A stretch of 62,702 nucleotides of DNA from Spirochaetia bacterium (GTDB lineage Bacteria; Spirochaetota; Spirochaetia; Sphaerochaetales; Sphaerochaetaceae), in contig RZYO01000004.1 of assembly GCA_009930325.1 (NCBI GenBank), positions 1 to 62,702 on the forward strand. Reading direction: 5' to 3'. The notes below the pieces were generated by a model that was not told the DNA's origin, did no database searches, and saw nothing but the letters and a program-made list of their open reading frames with translations. This document shows positions 24,197 to 33,932 of this stretch, in pieces. Within the stretch, counting starts at the first letter, position 1. The number at the start of each line of letters is the position of its first letter. A program made the position numbers and the translations under genes.

Positions 24197-25519
24197 ATGT
24201 CAAATAATAATAAAATTATTGAACCTAAAGTGTTAAAAGGTTTTTCAGATTCTTTACCTAAAATTGAAATTCAAAAAAGAAGAATTATTAATAAATTAGA
24301 ACAACTTTTTTCATCATATGGTTTTGTACCAATAGATACTCCAGCTCTTGAATATACTGAAGTCCTATTAGGAAAAGGTGGTGGAGAAACTGATAAGCAA
24401 ATCTTCCATTTTTTAGATAATGGGAATAGAGAGGTAGCTCTTAGATTTGACTTAACAGTTCCTTTTGCAAGATTTTTAGCAGCAAATTTCAATGAATTAG
24501 CATTTCCTTTTAAAAGATATCATATTAATAAAGTATGGAGAGGTGAAAAACCTCAGAAAGGAAGATTTAGAGAATTCTATCAATGTGATTTTGATATTGT
24601 TGGTATTGATAATAGTGAAGCTGATTTTGAAATATTATCAATGATGAATCATTCTTTTAGTAAATTAGGAATTAAAAATTATAAATTCCATGTTGCTCAT
24701 AGAGGTTTGTTTAATGCCTTTTTATCTCATTTAGAATTATTAGATAAAAGCGTTGAAATATTAAGAGCTGTTGATAAGCTTAGAAAGATTGGTAAAGATA
24801 GTGTTAAGAAAATTCTAATTGAAATTAGTGGTGATGAAAAGAAAGCTGATTTAATTTTAGAATATATTCAATATAATGAAGATGAAACCTTCTTACAAAC
24901 TGTAACAAGATTATCTGCCTTAAGTGGTTGTGAAGTTGAACATACTACTAGAATGACAGAAATTTATAATTATCTAAATAAAGCAGGAATCAGTGATAAT
25001 TTTATTTTAGACCCTTCCATTACTAGAGGCTTGGATTATTATACTGGTATTGTATATGAAACATTCTTAGAAGATTTACCATCCTTTGGTTCTGTTTGTA
25101 GTGGTGGTAGATATAATAATTTAGCTTCACTTTATACAAAAAATGAATTACCTGGTGTTGGTTCTTCTATTGGCTTAGATAGATTATTAAGCGCATTAGT
25201 TGAATTAAATAGCCCTCTTTTACAAGAATCTAGTTCAAGTGATGTTATAATTTTTAATAAAGGTGAAGAACTTTTTGCAATCTCAAATATTATAAGTTCT
25301 CAATTAAGAGAAAATGGTATTAGAGTCGATTCTTATTTAATTGATAAAAAACTTCCTCAACAGTTTAAATATGCAGAGAAAAATTCCATACCATATGGTA
25401 TAATGTTAAATGATGAGACAATAAGTAATAATACATTCACTCTAAAGAATTTAGAAAATAGAGAAACATATGAGCATATATCTATACAAGAAGCTATAGA
25501 TATAATTAAAGGAAATTAA
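24197..25519 (+). CDS. hisS: Histidyl-tRNA synthetase
   Basis: A 440-aa class II synthetase that charges tRNA-His. Motif 2 covers RYHINKVWRGEKPQKGRFRE (about residues 113-132) and continues into FYQCDFDIVG. The histidine-specific segment LDYYTGIVYE (about 277-286) and the motif 3 region GVGSSIGLDRLLSAL are clear. The C-terminal anticodon-binding domain begins at about 350. The stop TAA shares its last base with the helicase ATG (TAATG), so the two are translationally coupled. Confidence 0.95.
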   Translation: MSNNNKIIEPKVLKGFSDSLPKIEIQKRRIINKLEQLFSSYGFVPIDTPALEYTEVLLGKGGGETDKQIFHFLDNGNREVALRFDLTVPFARFLAANFNELAFPFKRYHINKVWRGEKPQKGRFREFYQCDFDIVGIDNSEADFEILSMMNHSFSKLGIKNYKFHVAHRGLFNAFLSHLELLDKSVEILRAVDKLRKIGKDSVKKILIEISGDEKKADLILEYIQYNEDETFLQTVTRLSALSGCEVEHTTRMTEIYNYLNKAGISDNFILDPSITRGLDYYTGIVYETFLEDLPSFGSVCSGGRYNNLASLYTKNELPGVGSSIGLDRLLSALVELNSPLLQESSSSDVIIFNKGEELFAISNIISSQLRENGIRVDSYLIDKKLPQQFKYAEKNSIPYGIMLNDETISNNTFTLKNLENRETYEHISIQEAIDIIKGN

Positions 25520-28041
25520 TGAAAGACATGAGTCATTTGCCTGTATATCAACACAGGCAAGAAATTATAGATAGCTTGAATTCAAATCAGGTTATAGTTG
25601 TTGAAAGCCCCACAGGATCAGGGAAAACTACACAGATACCTCTAATATTACATGATGCGGGATTTGACAACAATTTATGCATAGGAATAACACAACCAAG
25701 AAGAATTGCAACTTTATCAGTTTGTGATTTTATAAAAAAACAGATTGATGATAAAGAAAGCTTTGTTGGTTATAAAATGCGTTTCTCTGATACCACTACT
25801 CAATCAACTAAAATTAAAATAATGACTGATGGTATCTTATTAATGGAATTAAAATCTGATCCATTATTAAAAAATTATTCCATTATTCTTGTTGATGAAG
25901 CACATGAGAGAAGTTTAAATATTGATTTTATCTTAGGTATGTTAAAGCAAGTAATAGTTGAGAGACCTGAATTTAAAGTTGTAATATCATCTGCTACAAT
26001 TAATACAAAGAAGTTTTCTGCTTTCTTTAATAATTGTCCAATTGTTTCAATTAAATCTAAACTTTTTCCAATTGAAGAAATTTATATTAATGAAAGTTTT
26101 GCAAATGATGATGTACTAAATAATAAAATTGTTAATATTGTAAAAGAAAATGTTAAAGATAAAACAGGCGATATATTAATTTTTTTACCAGGTGAATACG
26201 ACATTAAAACATGTATGAAAGCCTTAATTAAGAGCGACCCTGAAGAAAAATTAATGATTTATCCTCTTTATGGTAGATTAAGTAAGGAAGAGCAAGAATC
26301 TGTTTTTGATGAAACACCATTTGATAAAACGAAAGTTGTAGTTTCCACCAATATTGCTGAAACTTCAATTACTATAGATAATATTGCAACAGTAATTGAT
26401 TCAGGTTTAGCTAAAATAAATTTTTACAATCAAAAGAATTTTACTAGTTCTTTAATTACTCTTCCAATTTCTAAATCCAGTGCAATGCAAAGAAGAGGAA
26501 GATCTGGTCGAACTAAGAGTGGTAAATGTTATCGCTTATATTCTAAAAAATCATACGCCTCTAGAGATATGTATACCCTAGAAGAAATCTTAAGAACTGA
26601 TTTAAGTGAAGTTGTTTTGAGAATGAGTGATTTGGGAATTTACGATTATGAGCATTTCCCATTTATCACTAGACCAAATAAAGATGCAATAAAAAGTGCT
26701 GAAAACACTTTAAAAATCATTGATGCTATTGATGATAATAGACGACTTACTAAAATTGGTGAATTTATGGTCAAATTCCCACTTTTACCAAGACATTCAA
26801 GAGTTGTAGTTGAAGCAATTTTTAATTATCCTTCAGTTATTAATGAAGTATTAATTGCCATTGCTTTTTTATCTTCAAAAACTCCATTTGTTTTACCTCC
26901 TGATAAAGTCACAGAAGCTAGAAATGCTCATAAAGCTTTTAATAATGAAAGATACGGTGATTTTGCAAGTTATTTAACACTTTATAAAACTTATGAATCT
27001 ATTGAAACTAAAACAGATAGAATGGAATTTTGTAAAAATAATTATCTTGATTTTCAATCTATGCAAGAGATTGTTCATATTGTTGAACAATTAGGAGAAA
27101 TTATTAGTGATGAGAATATTCCTTTAACTGGAAGTGGCTCAATGCATGATTATATCTGTTGTATTGCTAGTGGATTAAAACAATTTATTTGTGTTAAAGA
27201 ATATGGATATATGTATAATACTTTGTTTGCTAAACAAATTTTTATTCACCCTGGGTCTGCAGATTTTAGAAATTTACCTAAGTATTTAGTTGCAGGAGAA
27301 TTAGTTCAAACATCACGATTATTTGCAAGAAGTGTTTCTCCTATACTAGAAGATTGGTTAGATGATATTCAAAAAGGGTTAAAATATGAATTGGATGATA
27401 AATTAGCAAACGTTGATTCTAATAGAAATTCTAATAAAAAGAAAAAACAAAGTATTAGAGAGAGAGAAAATCCTGTTGAATTAAATCAAAAAAGTGGATC
27501 TGTTACTATTTATTCAAGAAATTACAAATTATTAAAAGTAAGAAGTGGTAAGAAAGAAATTTCAATAGCACGAATACCATATGAAGATATTGATTATTTA
27601 TCAAGAAAGCATTTCAACAGTAAAAAACCAATCCAAAATATTAAAGCAGAAGTGATTTATCAAAATAAAATAATTCAAAGAAATGGAAGTTTTTATTCTT
27701 TATTAGCCTTAGCACAAAAATATGATAATCCTAATACTTCAATTACTTTTATTCCTCGAGATAATTTTAGTGTTGAAAATGTAGATGATTTGATTTCTAA
27801 TTTTGATAAAATATTGAAATTAACACCACAAGGAAAAAATCAATATTATTTTATTAAATTACATGCTTCGCGAGATAATATATTTTTCTATGAACCTTGC
27901 AAAGATTATAGTAAAGCTTTAAATGATACCTTATTTGCTTTGTTGGAATTAATTGAAGATTTAAAACAAGTAAATGATAGAGATAATTATAGAAAAGTTC
28001 AAAATTTCTATTATAGGTTATTAAAATTACTAGATGATTAA
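25519..28041 (+). CDS. DEAH-box ATP-dependent RNA helicase, HrpA-like
   Basis: An 840-aa helicase. Motif I is SPTGSGKTTQIPL (about residues 34-46), motif Ia TQPRRIA, motif II DEAHERSLNIDF, motif III SSATINT, motif V STNIAETSITID, and motif VI QRRGRSGRTKSGKCYRLY. A winged-helix/ratchet region and an OB-like region follow, as in HrpA, but the protein is shorter than the roughly 1300-aa Escherichia coli HrpA. A lysine-rich linker lies near residue 635. It starts at the last base of hisS after AAAGGA. The family resolves stalled ribosomes or unwinds mRNA, and pairing with hisS fits a translation role. A perfect terminator follows at 28060-28093. Confidence 0.88.
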   Translation: MKDMSHLPVYQHRQEIIDSLNSNQVIVVESPTGSGKTTQIPLILHDAGFDNNLCIGITQPRRIATLSVCDFIKKQIDDKESFVGYKMRFSDTTTQSTKIKIMTDGILLMELKSDPLLKNYSIILVDEAHERSLNIDFILGMLKQVIVERPEFKVVISSATINTKKFSAFFNNCPIVSIKSKLFPIEEIYINESFANDDVLNNKIVNIVKENVKDKTGDILIFLPGEYDIKTCMKALIKSDPEEKLMIYPLYGRLSKEEQESVFDETPFDKTKVVVSTNIAETSITIDNIATVIDSGLAKINFYNQKNFTSSLITLPISKSSAMQRRGRSGRTKSGKCYRLYSKKSYASRDMYTLEEILRTDLSEVVLRMSDLGIYDYEHFPFITRPNKDAIKSAENTLKIIDAIDDNRRLTKIGEFMVKFPLLPRHSRVVVEAIFNYPSVINEVLIAIAFLSSKTPFVLPPDKVTEARNAHKAFNNERYGDFASYLTLYKTYESIETKTDRMEFCKNNYLDFQSMQEIVHIVEQLGEIISDENIPLTGSGSMHDYICCIASGLKQFICVKEYGYMYNTLFAKQIFIHPGSADFRNLPKYLVAGELVQTSRLFARSVSPILEDWLDDIQKGLKYELDDKLANVDSNRNSNKKKKQSIRERENPVELNQKSGSVTIYSRNYKLLKVRSGKKEISIARIPYEDIDYLSRKHFNSKKPIQNIKAEVIYQNKIIQRNGSFYSLLALAQKYDNPNTSITFIPRDNFSVENVDDLISNFDKILKLTPQGKNQYYFIKLHASRDNIFFYEPCKDYSKALNDTLFALLELIEDLKQVNDRDNYRKVQNFYYRLLKLLDD

Positions 28042-28059
28042 TATGTTTTAATTAAGCTT

Positions 28060-28093
28060 ATACTTTCAAAATTATTTTGAAAGTATTTTTTTT
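28060..28093 (+). terminator. Rho-independent terminator after the hisS-helicase pair
   Basis: A perfect 12-bp stem, ATACTTTCAAAA (28060-28071) with TTTTGAAAGTAT (28075-28086), has a three-base loop and is followed by eight T residues. Confidence 0.88.
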
Positions 28094-28148
28094 CCTTTTC
28101 TTTAAATTAATTTACAGTTATCATAAAGGTTGTTTATTAGGAGGCTTT

Positions 28149-29744
28149 ATGAGAATTAGTGTCTTTTTAGTTGAAGATGAATTAATTATTAGAGAAAATA
28201 TTCAAAATAATATTGATTGGGAAAAAGAAGGAATCAATTTTATTGGTGCAGCTGCAGATGGGGAATTAGCTTTGCCATTAATACTAGAAAGTAAACCTGA
28301 TATTTTAATTTCAGATATAAAAATGCCCTTTTTAGATGGAATCGAATTGGCAACAATAATTAAAAAGAAGTTACCTAAAACAAAAATTATTTTTTTGACT
28401 GGCTATAAAGAATTTGATTTAGCAAAAAAAGCAATAAATATAGGTGTAACAGATTATTTATTAAAACCGATTACAAACAATAAAATTCTTTCATTAATAA
28501 ATGATTTAGTAATTGAAATAGAAAGTGAAAGAGAAAATGCCGAACTTTTAAATAAATATCATCAAGAAATGGAAGAAAAAAAATTAATTTCAAAAAATAA
28601 GTTTATATTAGATTTATTAGCTAATAAATTTAGTTTAGCTCAAATTTTAGAAAAAAGTAAAAAATATGATTTTAATTTGGTCAGTAATAATTATTCTATT
28701 ATTTTATTAAAATTAAAGTTTAAGTGTTTAGAAAATAAAAACGATCAATTAATTAATGATATTTATGAAGCCTTACCTATTGAAGATGATTGGATTATTT
28801 TTAATAGAGGCTATGAAGGTTTAGGTGTATTGTGTGTAAATTTTAATTTAAAATATATTGAGGATTGTAAAAATAAAATCAGCCAATATTTAAATCAATT
28901 TTCTGATATTACTTATTTTGGAACTATAGGCCCATGTGTTAATAGAATTTCAAAAATTGTTGAATCATATGAAATGGCAAATAAAGCTTTTGCCATGAGA
29001 TTTTTCTTGAATGAAAATAATATTATTGCTTATTACAAAGATTTGTTTGTAATGGAAGATAAAAAAAATAATATTTATTTAAATAAATTACAGGATAATG
29101 TTATAGATAAAACTTATATCAAGAGATTTTTAAAATTAGGAGAATTAAGTGAAATATCTCAGTTTATTTCAGAGTTGTTAGATAATATTGATAAAACAGC
29201 ACTCTCTTCCCCTTCTTATCGGCATTATCTTTTAATCGATTCCTGCATATGTTGTAGTGATTTTTTGAAATCTATAAAAATTCCATATTCTGATTTAAGT
29301 AATATATCTGTATCCTGTGCTACTTCTTTATCTATGGAAGAATTTAGAGATAGTTTGTTTAAATTATTAGAAGTATCTATAAACTTAAGGAATTCAATTT
29401 CATGGGGAAAACATATTGAAATAATTGAAAAGGCTAAAGCTTTTATGGAAAATAATTTCCGGAATAAAGATATTTCATTGATTTCAGTAGCTAATGAAAT
29501 GAATATTAGTCCAAATTATTTATCTGCTTTATTTAGCACAGAAACACATGAAACCTTTATAGAATATTTAACTAAACTTCGCCTTGAAAAGGCAAAAGAT
29601 TTATTAGTTTCATCAAATCTTAGATCAAGCGAGATTGCTTATACTATAGGCTATCAGGATGCACATTATTTCAGCTATATATTTAAAAAATACACTTCAA
29701 TGTCTCCTAGAGATTATAAAAAAGGAGTAATTAATGAAGTATAA
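28149..29744 (+). CDS. Response regulator, YesN/AraC type
   Basis: A 531-aa DNA-binding response regulator. The start at 28149 is set by TAGGAGG just upstream and by the receiver-domain N-terminus. The receiver domain (about 1-120) has VEDE (acidic pocket), ISDIKMPFLDG with the phospho-acceptor Asp near residue 57, a Thr in FLTGY and the Lys in LLKPI. A middle region of about 300 residues has no recognised motif. The AraC-type double helix-turn-helix occupies about the last 100 residues (VANEMNISPNYLSALF, then AYTIGYQDAHYFSYIFKK). It overlaps the sensor-kinase gene by 11 bases. It probably activates the sugar transporter genes that follow. Confidence 0.9.
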   Translation: MRISVFLVEDELIIRENIQNNIDWEKEGINFIGAAADGELALPLILESKPDILISDIKMPFLDGIELATIIKKKLPKTKIIFLTGYKEFDLAKKAINIGVTDYLLKPITNNKILSLINDLVIEIESERENAELLNKYHQEMEEKKLISKNKFILDLLANKFSLAQILEKSKKYDFNLVSNNYSIILLKLKFKCLENKNDQLINDIYEALPIEDDWIIFNRGYEGLGVLCVNFNLKYIEDCKNKISQYLNQFSDITYFGTIGPCVNRISKIVESYEMANKAFAMRFFLNENNIIAYYKDLFVMEDKKNNIYLNKLQDNVIDKTYIKRFLKLGELSEISQFISELLDNIDKTALSSPSYRHYLLIDSCICCSDFLKSIKIPYSDLSNISVSCATSLSMEEFRDSLFKLLEVSINLRNSISWGKHIEIIEKAKAFMENNFRNKDISLISVANEMNISPNYLSALFSTETHETFIEYLTKLRLEKAKDLLVSSNLRSSEIAYTIGYQDAHYFSYIFKKYTSMSPRDYKKGVINEV

Positions 29745-31182
29745 TAAAAATTCATTACATAGGAGATTAAAAAAATATTTTTTTCATTCAATAATCCCCT
29801 TTTCTATAATTGTTGTTTTTCTCCTTGCTTTAATTAGTTTTATTGGAAATTCTTATAACCATATAGTATTAAACATTACAATTGCTAATGAAAATATTTT
29901 AACTTTTAAGCATGATGTAGATTATGCACTCTATAGAACCGTTATAGGATCTGCGAATAATTGGGATACAACTTTTGATAAAGATATTAAAGATCCCTAT
30001 ATTACAATTGATAATATGAAAAGAAATATGGAAGATCTAAAAAAAATGACTAATGATAAAGATAATTATATACGAATTGAGAATATAATTAAAAGATTAG
30101 ATAATTTAAGATCTATGACGGACACAATAAATGGGAAATCACAAATAAAAGGTAATTACGATGAAAATATGAATTTCCTTGAATTAAATGTATATATATT
30201 AACTGAGTTAATAACCAATCAAGTTCATGAATATGTATATTATGAAGCAGCTCATTTAGAAGGAATACGAAAAAAACTTGAATTTACTTTATTCTTTACT
30301 ATATCTATAGGAATTATTTCATTGTTAATATCATTAATTCATTTAAAGAAAATGAATAATAAAATTAAAGAGAGTGTTCTCTCTCCTATAGAAGAGATTT
30401 GTGAGGCTACAAGCAAAATAGCAAAAGGAGACTTTGTAACAGTTTTAGATGAGGGGTATGATTATGAAGTAGCTACTTTGTCTACAGCAGTTAATAGAAT
30501 GTCAAATGAAATAAAAAGGTTGTTAGAAAAAACTAAATTTGAACAAGAGCAATTAAGACTAAGAGAATTACAATTATATCAGGCTCAAATAAAGCCACAT
30601 TTTTTATATAATACTTTGGATACAATAATGGCCTTAGTTGAAAGTGAAAGAAACAATGATGCAAAAATGTTAATTGAGCAATTATCTTCTTTTTTCCGAA
30701 CAACATTATCTGGGGGTAGAGCTAAAATTACCATAAAAGAGGAAATAGAACATGTCAAATCATATTTAGAAATTCAACAAGTCAGATACCAAGATATTAT
30801 GAAATATAAAATTGATATTTCAAAAGATATATTAGATTATCAAATTATTAAATTAACTTTACAACCATTGGTAGAAAATGCATTGTATCATGGCATTAAA
30901 CAAAAAAGAGGAAAAGGTGAAATTATTATAAAGGGCTATGAATTAAATAATAATCAGATAGAATTCCAAGTAATTGATAATGGTGTCGGTATGAATAACG
31001 ATAAACTCAATGAAATTAAATCAAAAATTAAAAATAAAATTCCTTTATCAAATGAAATCTTTTGTTTAAGGAATGTTAACCAAAGAATCATATTAAATTA
31101 TGGTTTAAATTATGGCTTAAAAATAGAAAGCTCAGAAAATATAGGTACAACAGTATTTATAAAGTTCCCAAAAGAACAATAA
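29734..31182 (+). CDS. Sensor histidine kinase, YesM type
   Basis: A 482-aa membrane sensor kinase. Two membrane segments (about residues 18-40 and 183-205) flank a periplasmic domain of about 140 residues. A HAMP-like linker follows, then the His_kinase region with the phospho-accepting histidine in IKPHFLYNTLDT (about 287-298). The ATPase domain has LQPLVENALYHGIKQ (N box) and DNGVGMN (G1). AAAGGAG precedes the ATG inside the regulator gene. As in other YesMN systems next to sugar ABC transporters, the likely signal is an extracellular sugar, sensed directly or through the binding protein encoded next. Confidence 0.9.
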   Translation: MKYNKNSLHRRLKKYFFHSIIPFSIIVVFLLALISFIGNSYNHIVLNITIANENILTFKHDVDYALYRTVIGSANNWDTTFDKDIKDPYITIDNMKRNMEDLKKMTNDKDNYIRIENIIKRLDNLRSMTDTINGKSQIKGNYDENMNFLELNVYILTELITNQVHEYVYYEAAHLEGIRKKLEFTLFFTISIGIISLLISLIHLKKMNNKIKESVLSPIEEICEATSKIAKGDFVTVLDEGYDYEVATLSTAVNRMSNEIKRLLEKTKFEQEQLRLRELQLYQAQIKPHFLYNTLDTIMALVESERNNDAKMLIEQLSSFFRTTLSGGRAKITIKEEIEHVKSYLEIQQVRYQDIMKYKIDISKDILDYQIIKLTLQPLVENALYHGIKQKRGKGEIIIKGYELNNNQIEFQVIDNGVGMNNDKLNEIKSKIKNKIPLSNEIFCLRNVNQRIILNYGLNYGLKIESSENIGTTVFIKFPKEQ

Positions 31183-31350
31183 ATTTATTTGCGTTATCGA
31201 GCACATATTAAATTATTAAACATTTTTCGTAAAATATTTAACTTTTATTTTTCCTAAAAGAAAATAATTACCATTATTAATAATTTTGTCTGTATCTTTA
31301 TAACTTATACTAAGAATAAAATTAACACATAATAATAAAGGAGAATAATA

Positions 31351-32343
31351 ATGAAAAAAACATTATTACTTACAAGCATGTTATTCCTAGCATGTAGTTT
31401 TTTAATGGCTAACGGATCTTCTGAACAAGCTAAAAATTCAGACGATGATTTAATTGTTGTTGGATATGCTCAAGTTGGAGCAGAATCTGATTGGAGGACA
31501 GCAAATACAGAATCATTCAAATCTACTTTTGTTGAAGAAAATGGTTATAAATTAATTTTTGATGACGCACAACAAAAGCAAGAAAATCAAATTAAAGCAA
31601 TTAGAAGCTTTATTCAACAAGATGTTGATTACATAGTTGTAGCTCCTGTAGTTGAAACAGGTTGGGATACTGTATTGAAAGAAGCAAAAGATGCTGGAAT
31701 TCCTGTTATATTATCTGATAGAATGGTAAAAGTTTCAGATGATTCATTATTTACTTGTTGGGTTGGTGGAAATTTCGAAAAAGAAGGAAAAGATGCAGGT
31801 CTTTGGTTAGCTGAATATCTAAAACAACAAGGTAGAGATAAAGAACAAATTAATTTAGTTACTCTTCAAGGTACAATAGGTTCTTCAGCTCAAGTTGGTA
31901 GAACAGATGGCTTTGCAACTGAATTAGCAAAACACTCAAATTGGAATATGTTAGCTCGTCAATCAGGTGAATTTACACAAGCAAAAGGTCAAGAAGTTAT
32001 GGAATCTTTCTTAAAGAAATATAACGATATTGATGTAGTAATTAGTGAAAATGATAACATGTCTTTTGGTGCTATTGACGCAATCAAAGCAGCAGGAAAA
32101 ACATGTGGTCCTGATGGTGATATAATCATAGTTTCTTTTGATGCTGTAAGAGCTGCATTTGAATCAATGATTGCTGGCGATTTAAATTGTGTTGTAGAAT
32201 GTAATCCACTTCATGGTCCAAGAGTTGCAGAAATTATTCAAAATTTAGAACAAGGAAACCCTGTTGATAAAATCAGTTATGTTGTAGAAGAAGTTTTCCC
32301 AGCAGAAACTGCTAAATCTGTTTTACCTACAAGAAAATATTAA
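31351..32343 (+). CDS. ytfQ: Sugar ABC transporter binding protein, YtfQ-like
   Basis: A 330-aa periplasmic sugar-binding protein of the type I fold. Strong similarity to YtfQ (galactofuranose/galactose binding) is seen in VGYAQVGAESDWRTANTES, DDAQQKQENQIKAIRSFI, VAPVVETGWDTVLKEAKDAG and LQGTIGSSAQVGRTDGF. The N-terminus is a signal peptide with a possible lipobox, FLAC at residue 15. A good ribosome-binding site, AAAGGAG, precedes it. A -10-like TATACT (31316-31321) has no matching -35, which fits activation by the adjacent AraC-type regulator. A 13-bp hairpin (32359-32387) separates it from the transporter genes. Substrate specificity is inferred. Confidence 0.88.
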   Translation: MKKTLLLTSMLFLACSFLMANGSSEQAKNSDDDLIVVGYAQVGAESDWRTANTESFKSTFVEENGYKLIFDDAQQKQENQIKAIRSFIQQDVDYIVVAPVVETGWDTVLKEAKDAGIPVILSDRMVKVSDDSLFTCWVGGNFEKEGKDAGLWLAEYLKQQGRDKEQINLVTLQGTIGSSAQVGRTDGFATELAKHSNWNMLARQSGEFTQAKGQEVMESFLKKYNDIDVVISENDNMSFGAIDAIKAAGKTCGPDGDIIIVSFDAVRAAFESMIAGDLNCVVECNPLHGPRVAEIIQNLEQGNPVDKISYVVEEVFPAETAKSVLPTRKY

Positions 32344-32358
32344 TAATTATATTTACTT

Positions 32359-32387
32359 AATAGACGAAGGATATTCCTTCGTCTATT
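32359..32387 (+). repeat. Intercistronic hairpin after the YtfQ-like gene
   Basis: A perfect 13-bp stem, AATAGACGAAGGA (32359-32371) with TCCTTCGTCTATT (32375-32387), has a three-base loop and only a short T-run. It lies between the binding-protein and ATPase genes. It probably acts as a partial terminator or as a 3' stabiliser that keeps binding-protein mRNA abundant. Confidence 0.8.
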
Positions 32388-32417
32388 TGTTCTAAAAATA
32401 ATTTAAAGGAGTAATAA

Positions 32418-33932
32418 TTGGAAGATAATATTGTTTTGCAAATAAAAAATCTATCAAAAAGTTTTCCTGGCGTTCAAGCCCTAGATAATGTTGATTTTAC
32501 TCTTAGAGAAGGAGAAATTCATGCTCTTATGGGTGAAAATGGTGCGGGTAAAAGCACCTTAATAAAAGCATTAACTGGAGTTTATTCTTTTGAAAAAGGT
32601 ACTATTCATTTTAAAGGATGTGATTTACCAATAATAAATAAATCACCCCAAGATGCACAAAATAAAGGGATTAGTACTGTATTTCAAGAAATTAATTTAT
32701 GTCCAAATTTATCAGTTGCAGAAAATTTATTTATTGGAAGAGAATCAAAAAAATTCGGTAATATAAATTGGAAATTAATGAATTTAAAGTCACAAGAAAT
32801 TTTAAAAGATTTAGATATTGATTTAAACGTAACCATTGCTTTAGAAAAATATTCAATTGCACAGCAACAAATGGTTGCCATAGCTAGAGCTGTTGATATG
32901 TCTGCTAAAGTCTTAATACTAGATGAACCAACCTCTTCATTAGATGATATTGAAGTTGAAAAATTATTTTCTATTATGAGAAATTTAAAAAAGAAAGGAG
33001 TTGGAATTATTTTTGTTACTCATTTTTTAGATCAAGTATATGAAATTTGCGATAGTATAACTGTCTTAAGAAATGGAAAATTAATTGGTGAGTATACTGT
33101 TTCAAGTTTACCAAAAGTAAAATTGGTAACAAAAATGATGGGAAAAGATTTAAAGGATTTAGAATCAATAAAGCTAACGAAGAAAGAAAATAAAGAAGAG
33201 GATTTATTGATAGAAACGAATCAATTAGGTGTAAGTGGTTCAATAAAACCATTCAATATAAAGCTATATAAAGGTGAAGTTATTGGGTTGGCTGGTTTAT
33301 TAGGCAGTGGAAGAAGTCAATTAGCAAGGGCTATTTTTGGAGCTGATAAACCAGATTGTGGAGTAATCAAAATAAAAAATAAACGTTTTATAGCTCATAG
33401 TCCTTTGGATTCAATTAAAAAAAATATGGCATATTTGCCTGAAGATAGAAAAGCTGAAGGTATTATTGAGGATTTATCTGTTAGAGAAAATATAATTATT
33501 GCATTACAAGCTAGAATGGGTGTTTTTAATGTAATCAAGAGAAAAGAACAAGATGAATTATGTAATAAAATGATAAATCTTTTAAATATAAAAACCCCTT
33601 CTATTGATACTCCAATAAAACAATTATCTGGAGGGAATCAGCAGAAAGTTATTTTAGCTAGATGGTTGCTAACTAATCCTGATTTTTTAATTTTAGATGA
33701 GCCTACCAGAGGAATTGATATTGGAACAAAAACTGAAATTCAGAAATTAGTCATTTCATTAGCAGAAGAAGGTAAAAGTATAATGTTTATATCCTCTGAA
33801 ATTGATGAAATGTTAAGAACTTGTACAAGAATGGCAATTTTGCGTGATGGTGAAAAAGTGTCAGAATTAGAACAAATAAATCTTTCTCAAGAAAATATAA
33901 TGCATGTAATCGCTAGTGGAGAAAAAATATGA
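32418..33932 (+). CDS. ytfR: Sugar ABC transporter ATPase, YtfR-like (two NBDs)
   Basis: A 504-aa double-domain ATPase. The first domain has GENGAGKSTLIKALTGVY (about residues 36-53) and VLILDEPTSSLD. The second has the degenerate Walker A GLLGSGRSQLARAIFG, PEDRKAEGI, LSGGNQQKVILARWL and ILDEPTRGIDIG, as usual for carbohydrate uptake (CUT2) transporters. It starts with TTG at 32418: the codon directly upstream is an in-frame stop, and GGAG lies 6 bases before, so no other start is possible. It overlaps ytfT by 4 bases. Confidence 0.9.
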   Translation: MEDNIVLQIKNLSKSFPGVQALDNVDFTLREGEIHALMGENGAGKSTLIKALTGVYSFEKGTIHFKGCDLPIINKSPQDAQNKGISTVFQEINLCPNLSVAENLFIGRESKKFGNINWKLMNLKSQEILKDLDIDLNVTIALEKYSIAQQQMVAIARAVDMSAKVLILDEPTSSLDDIEVEKLFSIMRNLKKKGVGIIFVTHFLDQVYEICDSITVLRNGKLIGEYTVSSLPKVKLVTKMMGKDLKDLESIKLTKKENKEEDLLIETNQLGVSGSIKPFNIKLYKGEVIGLAGLLGSGRSQLARAIFGADKPDCGVIKIKNKRFIAHSPLDSIKKNMAYLPEDRKAEGIIEDLSVRENIIIALQARMGVFNVIKRKEQDELCNKMINLLNIKTPSIDTPIKQLSGGNQQKVILARWLLTNPDFLILDEPTRGIDIGTKTEIQKLVISLAEEGKSIMFISSEIDEMLRTCTRMAILRDGEKVSELEQINLSQENIMHVIASGEKI

